NCBI RefSeq assembly: GCF_900116715.1
Contig: NZ_FPBM01000013.1
Location: forward strand, 34,122-98,121
Reading direction: 5' to 3'
Origin: Polaromonas sp. YR568
GTDB taxonomy: Bacteria > Pseudomonadota > Gammaproteobacteria > Burkholderiales > Burkholderiaceae_C
DNA length: 64,000 bases
The position numbers and the translations under genes were made by a program. Within the stretch, counting starts at the first letter, position 1; each line of letters starts with the position of its first letter. This document shows, in pieces, positions 9,701 to 17,424 of the stretch. The notes under the pieces are model-generated. The model was not told where the DNA came from and did no database searches. It worked only from the letters and a program-made list of their open reading frames with translations.

Positions 9701-10982
9701 CATAGGTGGAGGGCGCGTCCATTGGCCCCTGCCAGCGGGCCTCGACGGTTTCGACCAGGCCCTTGGGAGCGAAAGAAGCAATGAGCGCGTGCGTAGGCGC
9801 ATCCAGCGGCAGGCGGTTGGCGATCTGTGCCAGCGCGGCGAGGTCTAGCCTGTCGGCCTTGAATTCGGTGTGCTGCGGCGCGCCGGCCTCGTCGCCGGTA
9901 TGCACCAGCGCCACATTGCCGCCTGGCCACTGCAGGCCGTCGCGCGTGCGAAAGCGCAAGCCTTCGGTGTTGAAGTCAAAGCCGTTGGCGCGTTGCCCGC
10001 CGCCAATGCGCCCGGCGACCGATTCAAACGCCAGCGGCTGGAGCTTGGCGCCCAGCCTGGCGTCCACGTCCTGCAAGGCCACGTCGGCCGTGCCGCCGAT
10101 GATCTGCCCCTTGCTGACGTCCGCCCAGGCGCGCAGCGCGCCATTGCCGCGAATCAGCTCCACGCCCAGCGTGTCCACGCTGACGTATTGCCTGACGCGG
10201 GAGGCATCGACACGGCCGAAGTCGGCAAACATCTGGCCGCTCCAGCCCTCGAAATTGCCCGCATCGGTGGACAGCAGCGATTGCCGGAATATGCCCCTGA
10301 AGCTGAAGCGGTCACCCCACTCCGGCGGCGGCGTGGCGTCCAGCCGCATCAGGTGGCGGCGGCGCGCATTGCGCATCACCCAGTCGACCTGCGTCAGAGC
10401 CAGCGTGGGCGCCTTCTGCAATTCGTCGGTCCAGCGCACGGTGCCGCCCTTGATCACGAATTCGGTCTGGGAGAAAAACCAGTCGGCCGCGGCGCTCTGG
10501 CCGCCGGCGCGATTCTGCGACACGTCCAGCCCGCCGACATAGATTTTCCCGTCGGCGGCGCGGCGGATATCGAGTTCAGGCTTGTCGATATACAGCTGCT
10601 CAAAACCCAGGCTCCAGATGGACGACGGAGACAGCGCACCCAGCAGGCGCGGCAGGCGCAAGGCTTCGCGGCCCTGGGGGTCCAGCAGCGTCACATCACG
10701 CAGCTCGAAGGAGGGGATCATTCCCTGGGAATGGGCGGTGATTTCACCGATGCGTACAGGCACCCCCAGGGCCTTGCTGGCCTCTATTTCAAGGCGCGGA
10801 CGGAATTCCCCGATTCGCGGCACAATCCAGCCATGCAGCACGATCCAGCTCAGGCCAAAGAGCACCCAGGCCCCTGCGACGAGCCATAGCAAAATGCGCA
10901 CGGCGAAAGCCAGCCATTGCAGGCGCCGGGGCAGCAAGGCTGGCATAGGGATAGTGCTGGGAATCGTTGGCTCCATTGACAT
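6720..10982 (-). CDS. yhdP: YhdP family AsmA-like envelope lipid-transport protein
   Basis: A 1420-residue protein with one N-terminal TM helix (about residues 20-45, LAFAVRILLWLVAGAWVLFG) and a very long periplasmic body of repeating beta-rich segments typical of AsmA-like bridge proteins. The C-terminal part (FAFDFVRGDVNINQGVAYTNN, then AQMFLRRPLMQAATQEF) is the diagnostic AsmA_2/DUF3971-type end. In E. coli YhdP, with TamB and YdbH, is needed for phospholipid movement to the outer membrane. The chosen ATG (10982) precedes the TM helix; the open frame upstream reaches into glnE and is discarded. Alanine/proline-rich linkers make it longer than the E. coli protein. It is divergent from glnE across 67 bases. 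Confidence 0.9.
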   Translation of the reverse strand: MSMEPTIPSTIPMPALLPRRLQWLAFAVRILLWLVAGAWVLFGLSWIVLHGWIVPRIGEFRPRLEIEASKALGVPVRIGEITAHSQGMIPSFELRDVTLLDPQGREALRLPRLLGALSPSSIWSLGFEQLYIDKPELDIRRAADGKIYVGGLDVSQNRAGGQSAAADWFFSQTEFVIKGGTVRWTDELQKAPTLALTQVDWVMRNARRRHLMRLDATPPPEWGDRFSFRGIFRQSLLSTDAGNFEGWSGQMFADFGRVDASRVRQYVSVDTLGVELIRGNGALRAWADVSKGQIIGGTADVALQDVDARLGAKLQPLAFESVAGRIGGGQRANGFDFNTEGLRFRTRDGLQWPGGNVALVHTGDEAGAPQHTEFKADRLDLAALAQIANRLPLDAPTHALIASFAPKGLVETVEARWQGPMDAPSTYAAKGRVVGLNVAALPAPAQSTQPAAAGPAPAHPRPGRPGISGAAIDFDLTQDGGQAKVKITNGALALPGVFEDPVVPFDQLSTDAQWKFSGRKIEAQLRNLQFSNADAQGDAQISWHTADVGAGPAPAAGAPDHRFPGVLDLQGALSRGDGDRVHRYLPLVLPDPVRHYVRDAVVQGQVSDVKFKVKGPVEELPFKNPAHGEFRVSAKVRNGHFAYVPKTIQPAGAAAWPALTELTGELVFNRAALEINGATGKVAGLPGLQLVKADARIPDLTHDSTVEVNVDIKGALSDALGFVNQSPVGNMTNHVLAKAVATGTGDYRFRLKLPIHSIDKSNVDGTVTLSGNDVQFAPAVPTLARLRGVVTVSERGFSVAGGQARLLGGDIRFDGGMRSQPRAPGSVETETVASFKGQGTVTAEGLRQAKELGPLARMAQNASGSAPYTATLGFRRGQPEVTISSSLQGMALNLPAPLVKTAESALPLRFENTLLQASLAPGQKLEDQLSVTLGRVATVSYVRDVSGAEPRVIRGGIGVGLEPGETAPMQEAGVAANINLAHVDLDAWQRLLTDSSGSSALAAPPPAAATAATNRAAAVAALTYMPTVMAIRAKELVIEGRKLNNVVVGGSREGLTWRANIDASELNGYVEFRQAGGIGAGRVYARLSRLSLETGTASDVEAILNEQPASIPALDVVVEDLELRGKKLGRVEIDAVNRGASVAAREGVREWRLNKFNVTLPEAVLTATGNWVALNAQAGAAAAAGGARGARAPSERRRTVMNFKLDIADSGALLKRFGMGDVIRRGKGKLEGQVAWVGSPLSLDYPTMSGQFNINVESGQFVKADPGIAKLLGVLSLQSLPRRLALDFRDVFSEGFAFDFVRGDVNINQGVAYTNNLQMRGVNAAVLMEGSADIAKETQNIKVVVVPEINAGTASLIATAINPAIGLGSFLAQMFLRRPLMQAATQEFHIDGAWSDPKVTKLDRKAQAEGKPGEASTETR

Positions 10983-11049
10983 GAGAATTATGACCGCCGG
11001 GGCCAGTGTCCGCCCGGCGGGAGACCATGAAGTTTTGTGAAGTAGTGTG

Positions 11050-13863
11050 ATGACAGTCGTCCCAACCGCCCGCCTTGAGACCCTACCCGCCACCGGGCCG
11101 GCCGCATCGGACTATTCACGGTTCGTCCAGCGGGTACGCCGCCGCTATGCTGGCGAGCTCCCACTCCTGCCTGCCGGCGCGCCTGTGCGTGCGGGCATGC
11201 AAGTCACCCTCGACGCACTGCTGGGCCAAGGCCTGGAAATCGGGGCCGCGCTGCGGGTGCTGCGCCAGCTCGTGATGGAGCGGCTGGTGGTGCTTGATTG
11301 CGACGGCGCCTGCGAGCACCAGGCCCCCCTGGTGGTGGTGACACGGGCCATGACCGAGCTGGCGGAGCTGGCGCTGGATGCCGCCATGCGCGACTCCAGC
11401 CAAAAGCTCGATGCGCTGTACGGCCCGCCGCAGGCCCCCGACGGCTCGCGTGCCCGGATGTGGGTGGTAGGCATGGGCAAGCTCGGTGCGCGCGAGCTCA
11501 ATGTCTCCAGCGATATCGACCTGATCTACGTCTATGACCACGATGGCGAGACTGCGGGGCGCAGCGATGGCCGCGGGCAGATTTCAAACCACGAGTATTT
11601 TTCACACCAGGTCAAATCCGTCTTCAGCCTGATCGGCGACGCCACCGAACATGGTTTTGTGTTCCGGGTGGATCTGGCGCTGCGGCCCAATGGCAATTCC
11701 GGGCCTGCCGCTGTTTCGCTCAGTGCGCTGGAGGAATACTTCCAGGCCCAGGGCCGGGAGTGGGAACGCTTTGCCTGGCTCAAGAGCCGGGTGGTCGCAC
11801 CACTCGAATGCGTGCAAAGCGGCGCCGCGCAGGCCCTGCGCGGGCCGGTGCTGCCCTTCGTGTTCAGAAAGTACCTGGACTACAACGTGTTTGACGCGCT
11901 GCGCATCCTGCACAAGCAGATTCGCGAGCATGCGGCCAAGCGCTGCGCGGGACACCCGGAGCGCGCCAACGACGTCAAGATGTCCCGCGGCGGCATACGC
12001 GAGATCGAGTTCACCGTGCAGTTGCTGCAAGTGGTGCGCGGCGGGCAATTCCCGGAACTGCGCACCCGCCCCACGGTGGATGCCCTGCAGCGCGTGGCCC
12101 GCGCGGGCCTGATGCCGCAAGAGACCGCCGACGCGCTGGCGCGTGCCTACGATTTCCTGCGCAAGGTGGAGCACCGCATCCAGTACCTGGACGACCAGCA
12201 GACGCATGTGCTGCCCACACGCGACGACGACCTGGCGTGGATTGCCGAGACGCTGGGCTATGGCAACTGCTGCCCCTTCCTCAGTGAACTCGATGCCCAC
12301 CGCGAGCTGGTCGCCGGTGAATTTGACAAGCTGCTGGGCGGCAAGGCGGACTGCAAAGGCTGCGGCGGCAAGACAGCCAAGGCCGCGCCGCAGCAGCTTG
12401 ACGACCTGTTGGCGCAGTTGTCGGAACAATGGCCTGAGAAGTTCCGCGAACGGCTCACGCTGTGGCGCCAGCACCCGCGCGTGCTGGCCCTGAGAGAGGA
12501 TTCACGCGCGCGCCTGACACGGCTGGTGCAACGCACCGCCAGCTGGCTGGCCGAAGGCGCGGTGACTGAAGAAGCGGCCATACGGATCATCGACTGGATT
12601 GAGCCGCTGCTGCGGCGCGAAAGCTACCTCGCATTGCTGCTGGAGCGGCCCGCCGTGCACGAGCGCCTGCTGCGCCTGCTGGGCGCCGCCAGGTGGCCCG
12701 CACGCTACCTGCTGCAACACCCCGGCGTGATCGACGAGCTGGCCAGCGACGAACTGCTTAAGGAGCGCTTTGAAGCAACGGCTTTCGCGCGCGACTTGCG
12801 CCAGCGCCTGGCCGCACTCAAAAGCACCGGCGAAGACGATGAGGAAACCTGCCTGAACCTGCTGCGCCGCGCGCACCATGCCGAGGTGTTTCGCACGCTG
12901 GCACGCGATCTGGAAGGCGTGCTCACCGTCGAGCAGGTGGCCGACGACCTCAGCGCACTGGCCGAAGCCGTGCTGTGCGTGACCACCGACTGGTGCTGGC
13001 AGCGCCTGAAGAACCGCCACCGCGAGACGCCGCAGTTCGCCATCATTGCCTACGGCAAACTGGGTGGCAAGGAGCTGGGCTACGGCAGCGACCTCGACAT
13101 CGTGTTTGTCTATGAGGACGAGGACGAGCGGGCGCCCGAGGTCTATGCCGCCTTTGTGCGCAAGCTGATCAACTGGCTGACCATCAAGACCGGCGAAGGC
13201 GACCTGTTCGAGATCGACACGGCCCTGCGGCCCAACGGCAACTCAGGCCTGCTGGTCACGAGCTTTGACGCCTACACCCGCTACCAGCAGCAGCGCGGCA
13301 GCAACACCGCCTGGACCTGGGAACACCAGGCCATGACGCGCGCCCGCTGCGTGCTGGGCGATGACGCCCTGCGCAAACGTTTTGACGAGGTGCGGGAATC
13401 GGTCATCACCGCGCCGCGCGACACGGCGGCGCTGCGCGGCGAAATCGTCGCCATGCGCGAGAAAGTGCGCAATGCCCACCCCATCAAGCGCGCCCACACT
13501 CCGCATCTGTCAGACGGAGAGCCCACCGCCCCCGAGCCCGAGAAGTTCGATGTCAAGCACAGCCCCGGCGGCATGGTGGACGCTGAATTTGCCGTGCAGT
13601 TCCTGGTGCTGTCGCAGTCCGCGCAGCACCCGGAGCTGATCGCCAACGTCGGCAATATCTCGCTGCTGCAACGCGCCGAGGTTGCCGGCTTGCTGCCGCC
13701 CGGCGTGGGCCAGCGCGCGGCGGCCGCCTACCGCGAACTGCGGCGGGTCCAGCACCGGGCGCGCCTGAACGAAGAACCCACCCAGGTCACCCCGCCCACC
13801 TTGCAGGCCGAGTGCGACGCCATCCAGGCCCTGTGGGTTGCCACTTTTAAGTCAATCAACTGA
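11050..13863 (+). CDS. glnE: Bifunctional glutamine synthetase adenylyltransferase / adenylyl-removing enzyme
   Basis: A 937-residue nitrogen regulator that adenylylates and de-adenylylates glutamine synthetase in response to PII and glutamine. Two nucleotidyltransferase domains are visible. The N-terminal one (adenylyl removal) has GMGKLGARELNVSSDIDLIY near residue 140. The C-terminal one (adenylyl transfer) has AYGKLGGKELGYGSDLDIVF near residue 660. Each is followed by the GlnD PII-uridylyltransferase-type helical region (SRGGIREIEFTVQLLQ; SPGGMVDAEFAVQFLVL). Length matches the family. A GTG at 11047 is immediately upstream in frame; the ATG at 11050 is preferred. It is divergent from yhdP. 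Confidence 0.97.
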   Translation: MTVVPTARLETLPATGPAASDYSRFVQRVRRRYAGELPLLPAGAPVRAGMQVTLDALLGQGLEIGAALRVLRQLVMERLVVLDCDGACEHQAPLVVVTRAMTELAELALDAAMRDSSQKLDALYGPPQAPDGSRARMWVVGMGKLGARELNVSSDIDLIYVYDHDGETAGRSDGRGQISNHEYFSHQVKSVFSLIGDATEHGFVFRVDLALRPNGNSGPAAVSLSALEEYFQAQGREWERFAWLKSRVVAPLECVQSGAAQALRGPVLPFVFRKYLDYNVFDALRILHKQIREHAAKRCAGHPERANDVKMSRGGIREIEFTVQLLQVVRGGQFPELRTRPTVDALQRVARAGLMPQETADALARAYDFLRKVEHRIQYLDDQQTHVLPTRDDDLAWIAETLGYGNCCPFLSELDAHRELVAGEFDKLLGGKADCKGCGGKTAKAAPQQLDDLLAQLSEQWPEKFRERLTLWRQHPRVLALREDSRARLTRLVQRTASWLAEGAVTEEAAIRIIDWIEPLLRRESYLALLLERPAVHERLLRLLGAARWPARYLLQHPGVIDELASDELLKERFEATAFARDLRQRLAALKSTGEDDEETCLNLLRRAHHAEVFRTLARDLEGVLTVEQVADDLSALAEAVLCVTTDWCWQRLKNRHRETPQFAIIAYGKLGGKELGYGSDLDIVFVYEDEDERAPEVYAAFVRKLINWLTIKTGEGDLFEIDTALRPNGNSGLLVTSFDAYTRYQQQRGSNTAWTWEHQAMTRARCVLGDDALRKRFDEVRESVITAPRDTAALRGEIVAMREKVRNAHPIKRAHTPHLSDGEPTAPEPEKFDVKHSPGGMVDAEFAVQFLVLSQSAQHPELIANVGNISLLQRAEVAGLLPPGVGQRAAAAYRELRRVQHRARLNEEPTQVTPPTLQAECDAIQALWVATFKSIN

Positions 13864-13869
13864 TTTAAT

Positions 13870-13889
13870 TCAATCATTTGTTTGATTCA
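13870..13889. promoter_or_regulatory. Palindromic operator candidate upstream of the TetR-type regulator
   Basis: An inverted repeat TCAATCA (13870-13876), 6-base spacer, TGATTCA (13883-13889), six of seven positions symmetric, ends 20 bases before the start codon of the TetR-type gene. It is in AT-rich DNA unlike its flanks. TetR-type regulators usually repress their own operon from such a palindrome, so this is the best autoregulatory site for the efflux operon. No footprint evidence exists here. Confidence 0.55.
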
Positions 13890-13908
13890 TGTGCTTTAAT
13901 GCGGGCAC

Positions 13909-14661
13909 ATGAATGCCGACGTCCGCCCCAAAACTCCCTTGCGCGCCGCAGGCGCCGAAGGCGAAACCCGCAAGCAGCGCTCCGATGGCGCCCACGCCCG
14001 GGCCCACCTGCTGCACACGGCACTGCGCCTGTTTTCTGAAAAAGGGTTTGCCAAAACCTCCATCCGCGACATCGCCCAGGCAGCGGGCGCCAACGTGGCG
14101 GCGATCAGCTACTACTTCGGCGACAAGGCCGGGCTGTACCGCGCCGTGTTCACCGAGCCCCTGGGCAGCGCACGCGACGACATCGCGCTGTACAACCAGC
14201 CCCACTTCACCTTGCGCCAGTCCCTGGAAGGTTTTTTCTCGGGTTTCCTGGAGCCCCTGCGCCAGGGCGAGCTGGTGCAGTTGTGCACCAAGCTGCACTT
14301 TCGCGAGATGCTGGAGCCCACGGGTTTGTGGGCCGAGGAAATCGACCAGGGCATCAAGCCCGCGCATGCGGCCCTGGTGAAAGTGCTCTGCCGCCACCTG
14401 GGCCTGACCAAAGCCGACGACGACGTGCACCGGCTGGCCTTTTCCATCACCGGGCTGGCGATTCATATGTTCATCAGCCGCGAGGTGGTGGACGCGATCC
14501 GGCCCCAGCTCTTCGGCGCGCCTGACGCCGTGGAACAGTGGGCCGCCAGCCTGGTCGCCTACGCGGAGGCGATGGTCGCCGTCGATGAAGCGCGGCGCAA
14601 ACATTCTCTTGACCACCCAGCGGCTGGCAAGCCGCGCCTGAAAACTGCACACCATGAATAA
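13909..14661 (+). CDS. TetR family repressor, CerR/YbiH-like (DUF1956), of the efflux operon
   Basis: A 250-residue regulator. The N-terminal TetR helix-turn-helix spans about residues 30-80 (ALRLFSEKGFAKTSIRDIAQ, then NVAAISYYFGDKAGLYRAVF). The C-terminal ligand domain with LTKADDDVHRLAFSITGLAIH is of the CerR/CecR (YbiH) type. E. coli CecR controls export of antibiotics such as cefoperazone and chloramphenicol. The stop overlaps the start of the outer-membrane factor gene by 8 bases, so it is the first gene of the operon and probably autoregulated through the palindrome at 13870-13889. The ribosome-binding site is weak. Confidence 0.88.
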   Translation: MNADVRPKTPLRAAGAEGETRKQRSDGAHARAHLLHTALRLFSEKGFAKTSIRDIAQAAGANVAAISYYFGDKAGLYRAVFTEPLGSARDDIALYNQPHFTLRQSLEGFFSGFLEPLRQGELVQLCTKLHFREMLEPTGLWAEEIDQGIKPAHAALVKVLCRHLGLTKADDDVHRLAFSITGLAIHMFISREVVDAIRPQLFGAPDAVEQWAASLVAYAEAMVAVDEARRKHSLDHPAAGKPRLKTAHHE

Positions 14662-16192
14662 GCCTGACCTCCGTCGCAAGCCTTTTCGCCTGCTCTCGCC
14701 GGGGCCGCTGGGGTCATTGGCGGTCGCGTGCACACTGCTGCTCGCCGGCTGCGCGGTGGACCTTCCCCACCACACGCCGGCCGCGCCTGTCCCCACACAG
14801 TGGCAAGCGCCCTTGCCGGCCAGCGGCACCACCGCAGCATTGCCCCACGGCGGCAGCCTGACAGGGTTGTCCCAATGGTGGCAGCAGCAAAACGATCCCT
14901 TGCTGGTTGAGCTGATCATGGCCGGCGAAGCGGTGAACCCGGATGTTTCGACGGCACGCTCCAATATCGAGCAGGCGCGGGCGTCGCGCGTGGCCTCTGC
15001 GGCGGCCATGCTGCCCACGCTGGACGCTAGCGCCAGCGCCAGCCGCGGGCGATCGGCGCCCATAAATCGAGCGGCAGCGCCGCCGATTGCCACGACACTG
15101 GAGGCAGGCTTGCAAACGGCCTGGGAAATCGACCTGTTTGGCCAGTACGCGGCCAGCCGCGACGCCGACCAGCACCGTTTTGAAGGCGCGGAGGCGATGT
15201 GGCATGCCGCGCGTGTATCGGTCGCCGCCGAAATCGCGACGCAGTACTACAGCTATCGCGCCTGCGAAAAACTGCTGGACGTGGCACGCTCCGACGCGGC
15301 CTCGCGCGCCGAAACCGCGCGGCTGTCGGACCTCAGCACCAAGGCCGGCTTCCAGGCGCCCGCCACGGCGGCGCTGGCCCGGGCCAGTGCCGCGGAGGGC
15401 CACGGCAACGCCATCCAGCAGCGCACCTTGTGCGACCTGGACATCAAGGCGCTGGTGGCGCTCACCGCCGTCGAAGAACCGGCCTTGCGGCAAAAGCTGG
15501 CCAGCGCGCCGGTTGACCTGACGCAGGAATCCATGGCGCCCGTCATCAGCGTGCCTGCCGAAGTGCTTGCCCAGCGGCCCGATATCTTCAATGCGGCACG
15601 CGAAGTGGACGCGGCCCGGCTGGAAGTGGGCAGCGCGCGGGCACAGCGTTTCCCCCGGCTGACGCTGAACGGCTCGATCTACACCACCAAAAGCCGCACC
15701 AGCGCTTCCACGCAGCGCTTTGACACCTGGACGGTCGGGCCGCTCCAGCTGACGATTCCGCTGTTTGACGGCGGCGCCAGCGAAGCCAATGTGGAAGCCG
15801 CCAAGGCACGCTATGAAGATGCCGCGACGCAGTACCGGGCCAGCGTGCGAAAAGCCGTGCGCGAAGTTGAGGAGGCGCTGGTGAACCTGCAAAGCACCGC
15901 CGAGCGTACCGACGATGCCGCCATCGCCGCGCAAGGCTACCGCGCCTCGTTCACCGGCACCGAAGCCCGCTACAAAAGCGGGCTGGCCAGCCTGGTCGAG
16001 CTTGAAGACGCCCGCCGCACCCTGCTGGCGGCCCAAAGCGCCGTGGTCACCTTGCAGCGTGACCGCCGCAGCGCCTGGGTGTCGCTGTACCGCGCGCTGG
16101 GCGGCGGCTGGACCACTGCCGAGCCGCCGGTGCCGCCCGTGGTTTCAGATGTACCCGCTCCCTTCACTCCCGCCGCCATCACCGCGCCCTGA
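14654..16192 (+). CDS. RND efflux outer-membrane lipoprotein (NodT/OprM family)
   Basis: A 512-residue TolC-like channel subunit. The N-terminus is a lipoprotein signal ending LLLAGCAVD. Two OEP repeats follow: the first with ARSNIEQARASRVASAAAMLP, the second with ARLEVGSARAQRFPRLTLNGS and LQLTIPLFDGGASEANVEAAKARYEDA. NodT-type proteins form the outer-membrane trimer for RND pumps. It overlaps the TetR gene by 8 bases and precedes the adaptor by 29 bases. Length and motifs are normal for the family. Confidence 0.93.
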   Translation: MNKPDLRRKPFRLLSPGPLGSLAVACTLLLAGCAVDLPHHTPAAPVPTQWQAPLPASGTTAALPHGGSLTGLSQWWQQQNDPLLVELIMAGEAVNPDVSTARSNIEQARASRVASAAAMLPTLDASASASRGRSAPINRAAAPPIATTLEAGLQTAWEIDLFGQYAASRDADQHRFEGAEAMWHAARVSVAAEIATQYYSYRACEKLLDVARSDAASRAETARLSDLSTKAGFQAPATAALARASAAEGHGNAIQQRTLCDLDIKALVALTAVEEPALRQKLASAPVDLTQESMAPVISVPAEVLAQRPDIFNAAREVDAARLEVGSARAQRFPRLTLNGSIYTTKSRTSASTQRFDTWTVGPLQLTIPLFDGGASEANVEAAKARYEDAATQYRASVRKAVREVEEALVNLQSTAERTDDAAIAAQGYRASFTGTEARYKSGLASLVELEDARRTLLAAQSAVVTLQRDRRSAWVSLYRALGGGWTTAEPPVPPVVSDVPAPFTPAAITAP

Positions 16193-16221
16193 CGCCGCGG
16201 CCTGATGACCCTGCCACCTCC

Positions 16222-17412
16222 ATGACAGACCCCTTGCACACCATGCCCAACTTCAAACTCAAACCCGTTGCGATTGCCTTGATAGCTGCCGTCGTAGTGA
16301 TTGCCGGGGCGGCTGCCCTGTTTATCCCGAAATCCGATGCCAAGCCGGACCCCAAGGCCGCGACTTCCAAGCCGGCCCTGACCGTCGCCACCGCGCTGCC
16401 GGTTCAGGTGAACCTGCCGGTCAAGCTCAGCGCCAACGGCAACATCACCGCCTGGCAGGAAGCCGTGATCGGCTCCGAGTCCAACGGCCTCAGGCTGGTG
16501 CAGGTGCAGGCCAACGTGGGCGACCAGGTCAAGGCCGGGCAGGTGCTGGCGGTGTTCTCGGGCGACAGCGTGCAGGCCGACACGGCCCAGGCCCGCGCCA
16601 GCCTGATCGAGGCCCAGGCCAATGCCTCGGACGCCGCCGACAACGCCGCGCGCGCCCGCACGCTGGCAAGCTCCGGCGCCTTGAGCGAGCAGCAGATCAA
16701 CCAGTACAACACGGCCGAGCAAACCGCCAAGGCGCGTGTCGAAGCGGCCAAAGCCGTGCTGGACGCCCAGCAGCTGCGCGGCAAGAACACACAGGTGCTG
16801 GCGCCCGACAGCGGCGTGATTTCAGCACGCACCGCGACCGTCGGCTCTGTCGTGCCCCAGGGCACCGAGCTCTTCCGGCTGATTCGCGGCGGACGCCTGG
16901 AATGGCGCGCGGAAGTCACCTCCGCCGAGCTGGGCCGCATCAAGGCGGGCACCATGGCCACGGTTGTCGCCGCCAGCGGCGCCGAGCTCAAAGGCAAGGT
17001 GCGCATGATCGCCCCGAGTGTCGACCCGCAAACGCGCGCCGCACTGGTCTACGTGGATTTGCCGGTCTCTGCCGGCATGGCGTCGCCGGCCAAGGCCGGC
17101 ATGTTCGCCCGCGGGGAGTTTGACCTGGGCACAACGCCGGCGCTGACCGTGCCGCAACCCGCGCTGGTGGTGCGCGACGGTTTTAACTATGTGTTCAAGC
17201 TCAACCCCGACAACCGCATCAGCCAGCTGAAGGTGCAGACCGGCCGCCTGGCCGGCGACCGGCTGGAGATCACCTCCGGCCTCGCAGCCGATGCACGCGT
17301 CATCGTGAGTGGCGCTGGCTTTCTGAACGACGGGGACCTGGTCCGCGTCAATGATGAGGCACCCAGCAAGCCCGCAGCGCCTGCCAGCCGGGCGCAAGCC
17401 GCTACCAAATAA
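16222..17412 (+). CDS. RND efflux periplasmic adaptor (membrane fusion protein)
   Basis: A 396-residue adaptor. An N-terminal membrane anchor (about residues 14-35) is followed by the split biotinyl-lipoyl domain (NVGDQVKAGQVLAVFSGDSVQ, then LAPDSGVISARTATVGSVVPQGTELFRL), with an alpha-helical hairpin between them, then the beta-barrel and membrane-proximal domains ending near SGAGFLNDGDLVRV. A second ATG at 16243 is also possible. It lies between the outer-membrane factor and the pump gene, 12 bases before the latter, completing the tripartite system. Confidence 0.93.
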   Translation: MTDPLHTMPNFKLKPVAIALIAAVVVIAGAAALFIPKSDAKPDPKAATSKPALTVATALPVQVNLPVKLSANGNITAWQEAVIGSESNGLRLVQVQANVGDQVKAGQVLAVFSGDSVQADTAQARASLIEAQANASDAADNAARARTLASSGALSEQQINQYNTAEQTAKARVEAAKAVLDAQQLRGKNTQVLAPDSGVISARTATVGSVVPQGTELFRLIRGGRLEWRAEVTSAELGRIKAGTMATVVAASGAELKGKVRMIAPSVDPQTRAALVYVDLPVSAGMASPAKAGMFARGEFDLGTTPALTVPQPALVVRDGFNYVFKLNPDNRISQLKVQTGRLAGDRLEITSGLAADARVIVSGAGFLNDGDLVRVNDEAPSKPAAPASRAQAATK

Positions 17413-17424
17413 GGAGCACTCCAG

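Noticed and set aside
8037..9848. 603-codon plus-strand frame inside yhdP
   Set aside because: Low-complexity Gly/Arg/Gln/His composition and no domain; the opposite strand encodes an unbroken AsmA-like protein.
14714..16036. 440-codon minus-strand frame over the outer-membrane factor
   Set aside because: No ribosome-binding site or family resemblance; the plus strand holds the OEP repeats and lipobox.
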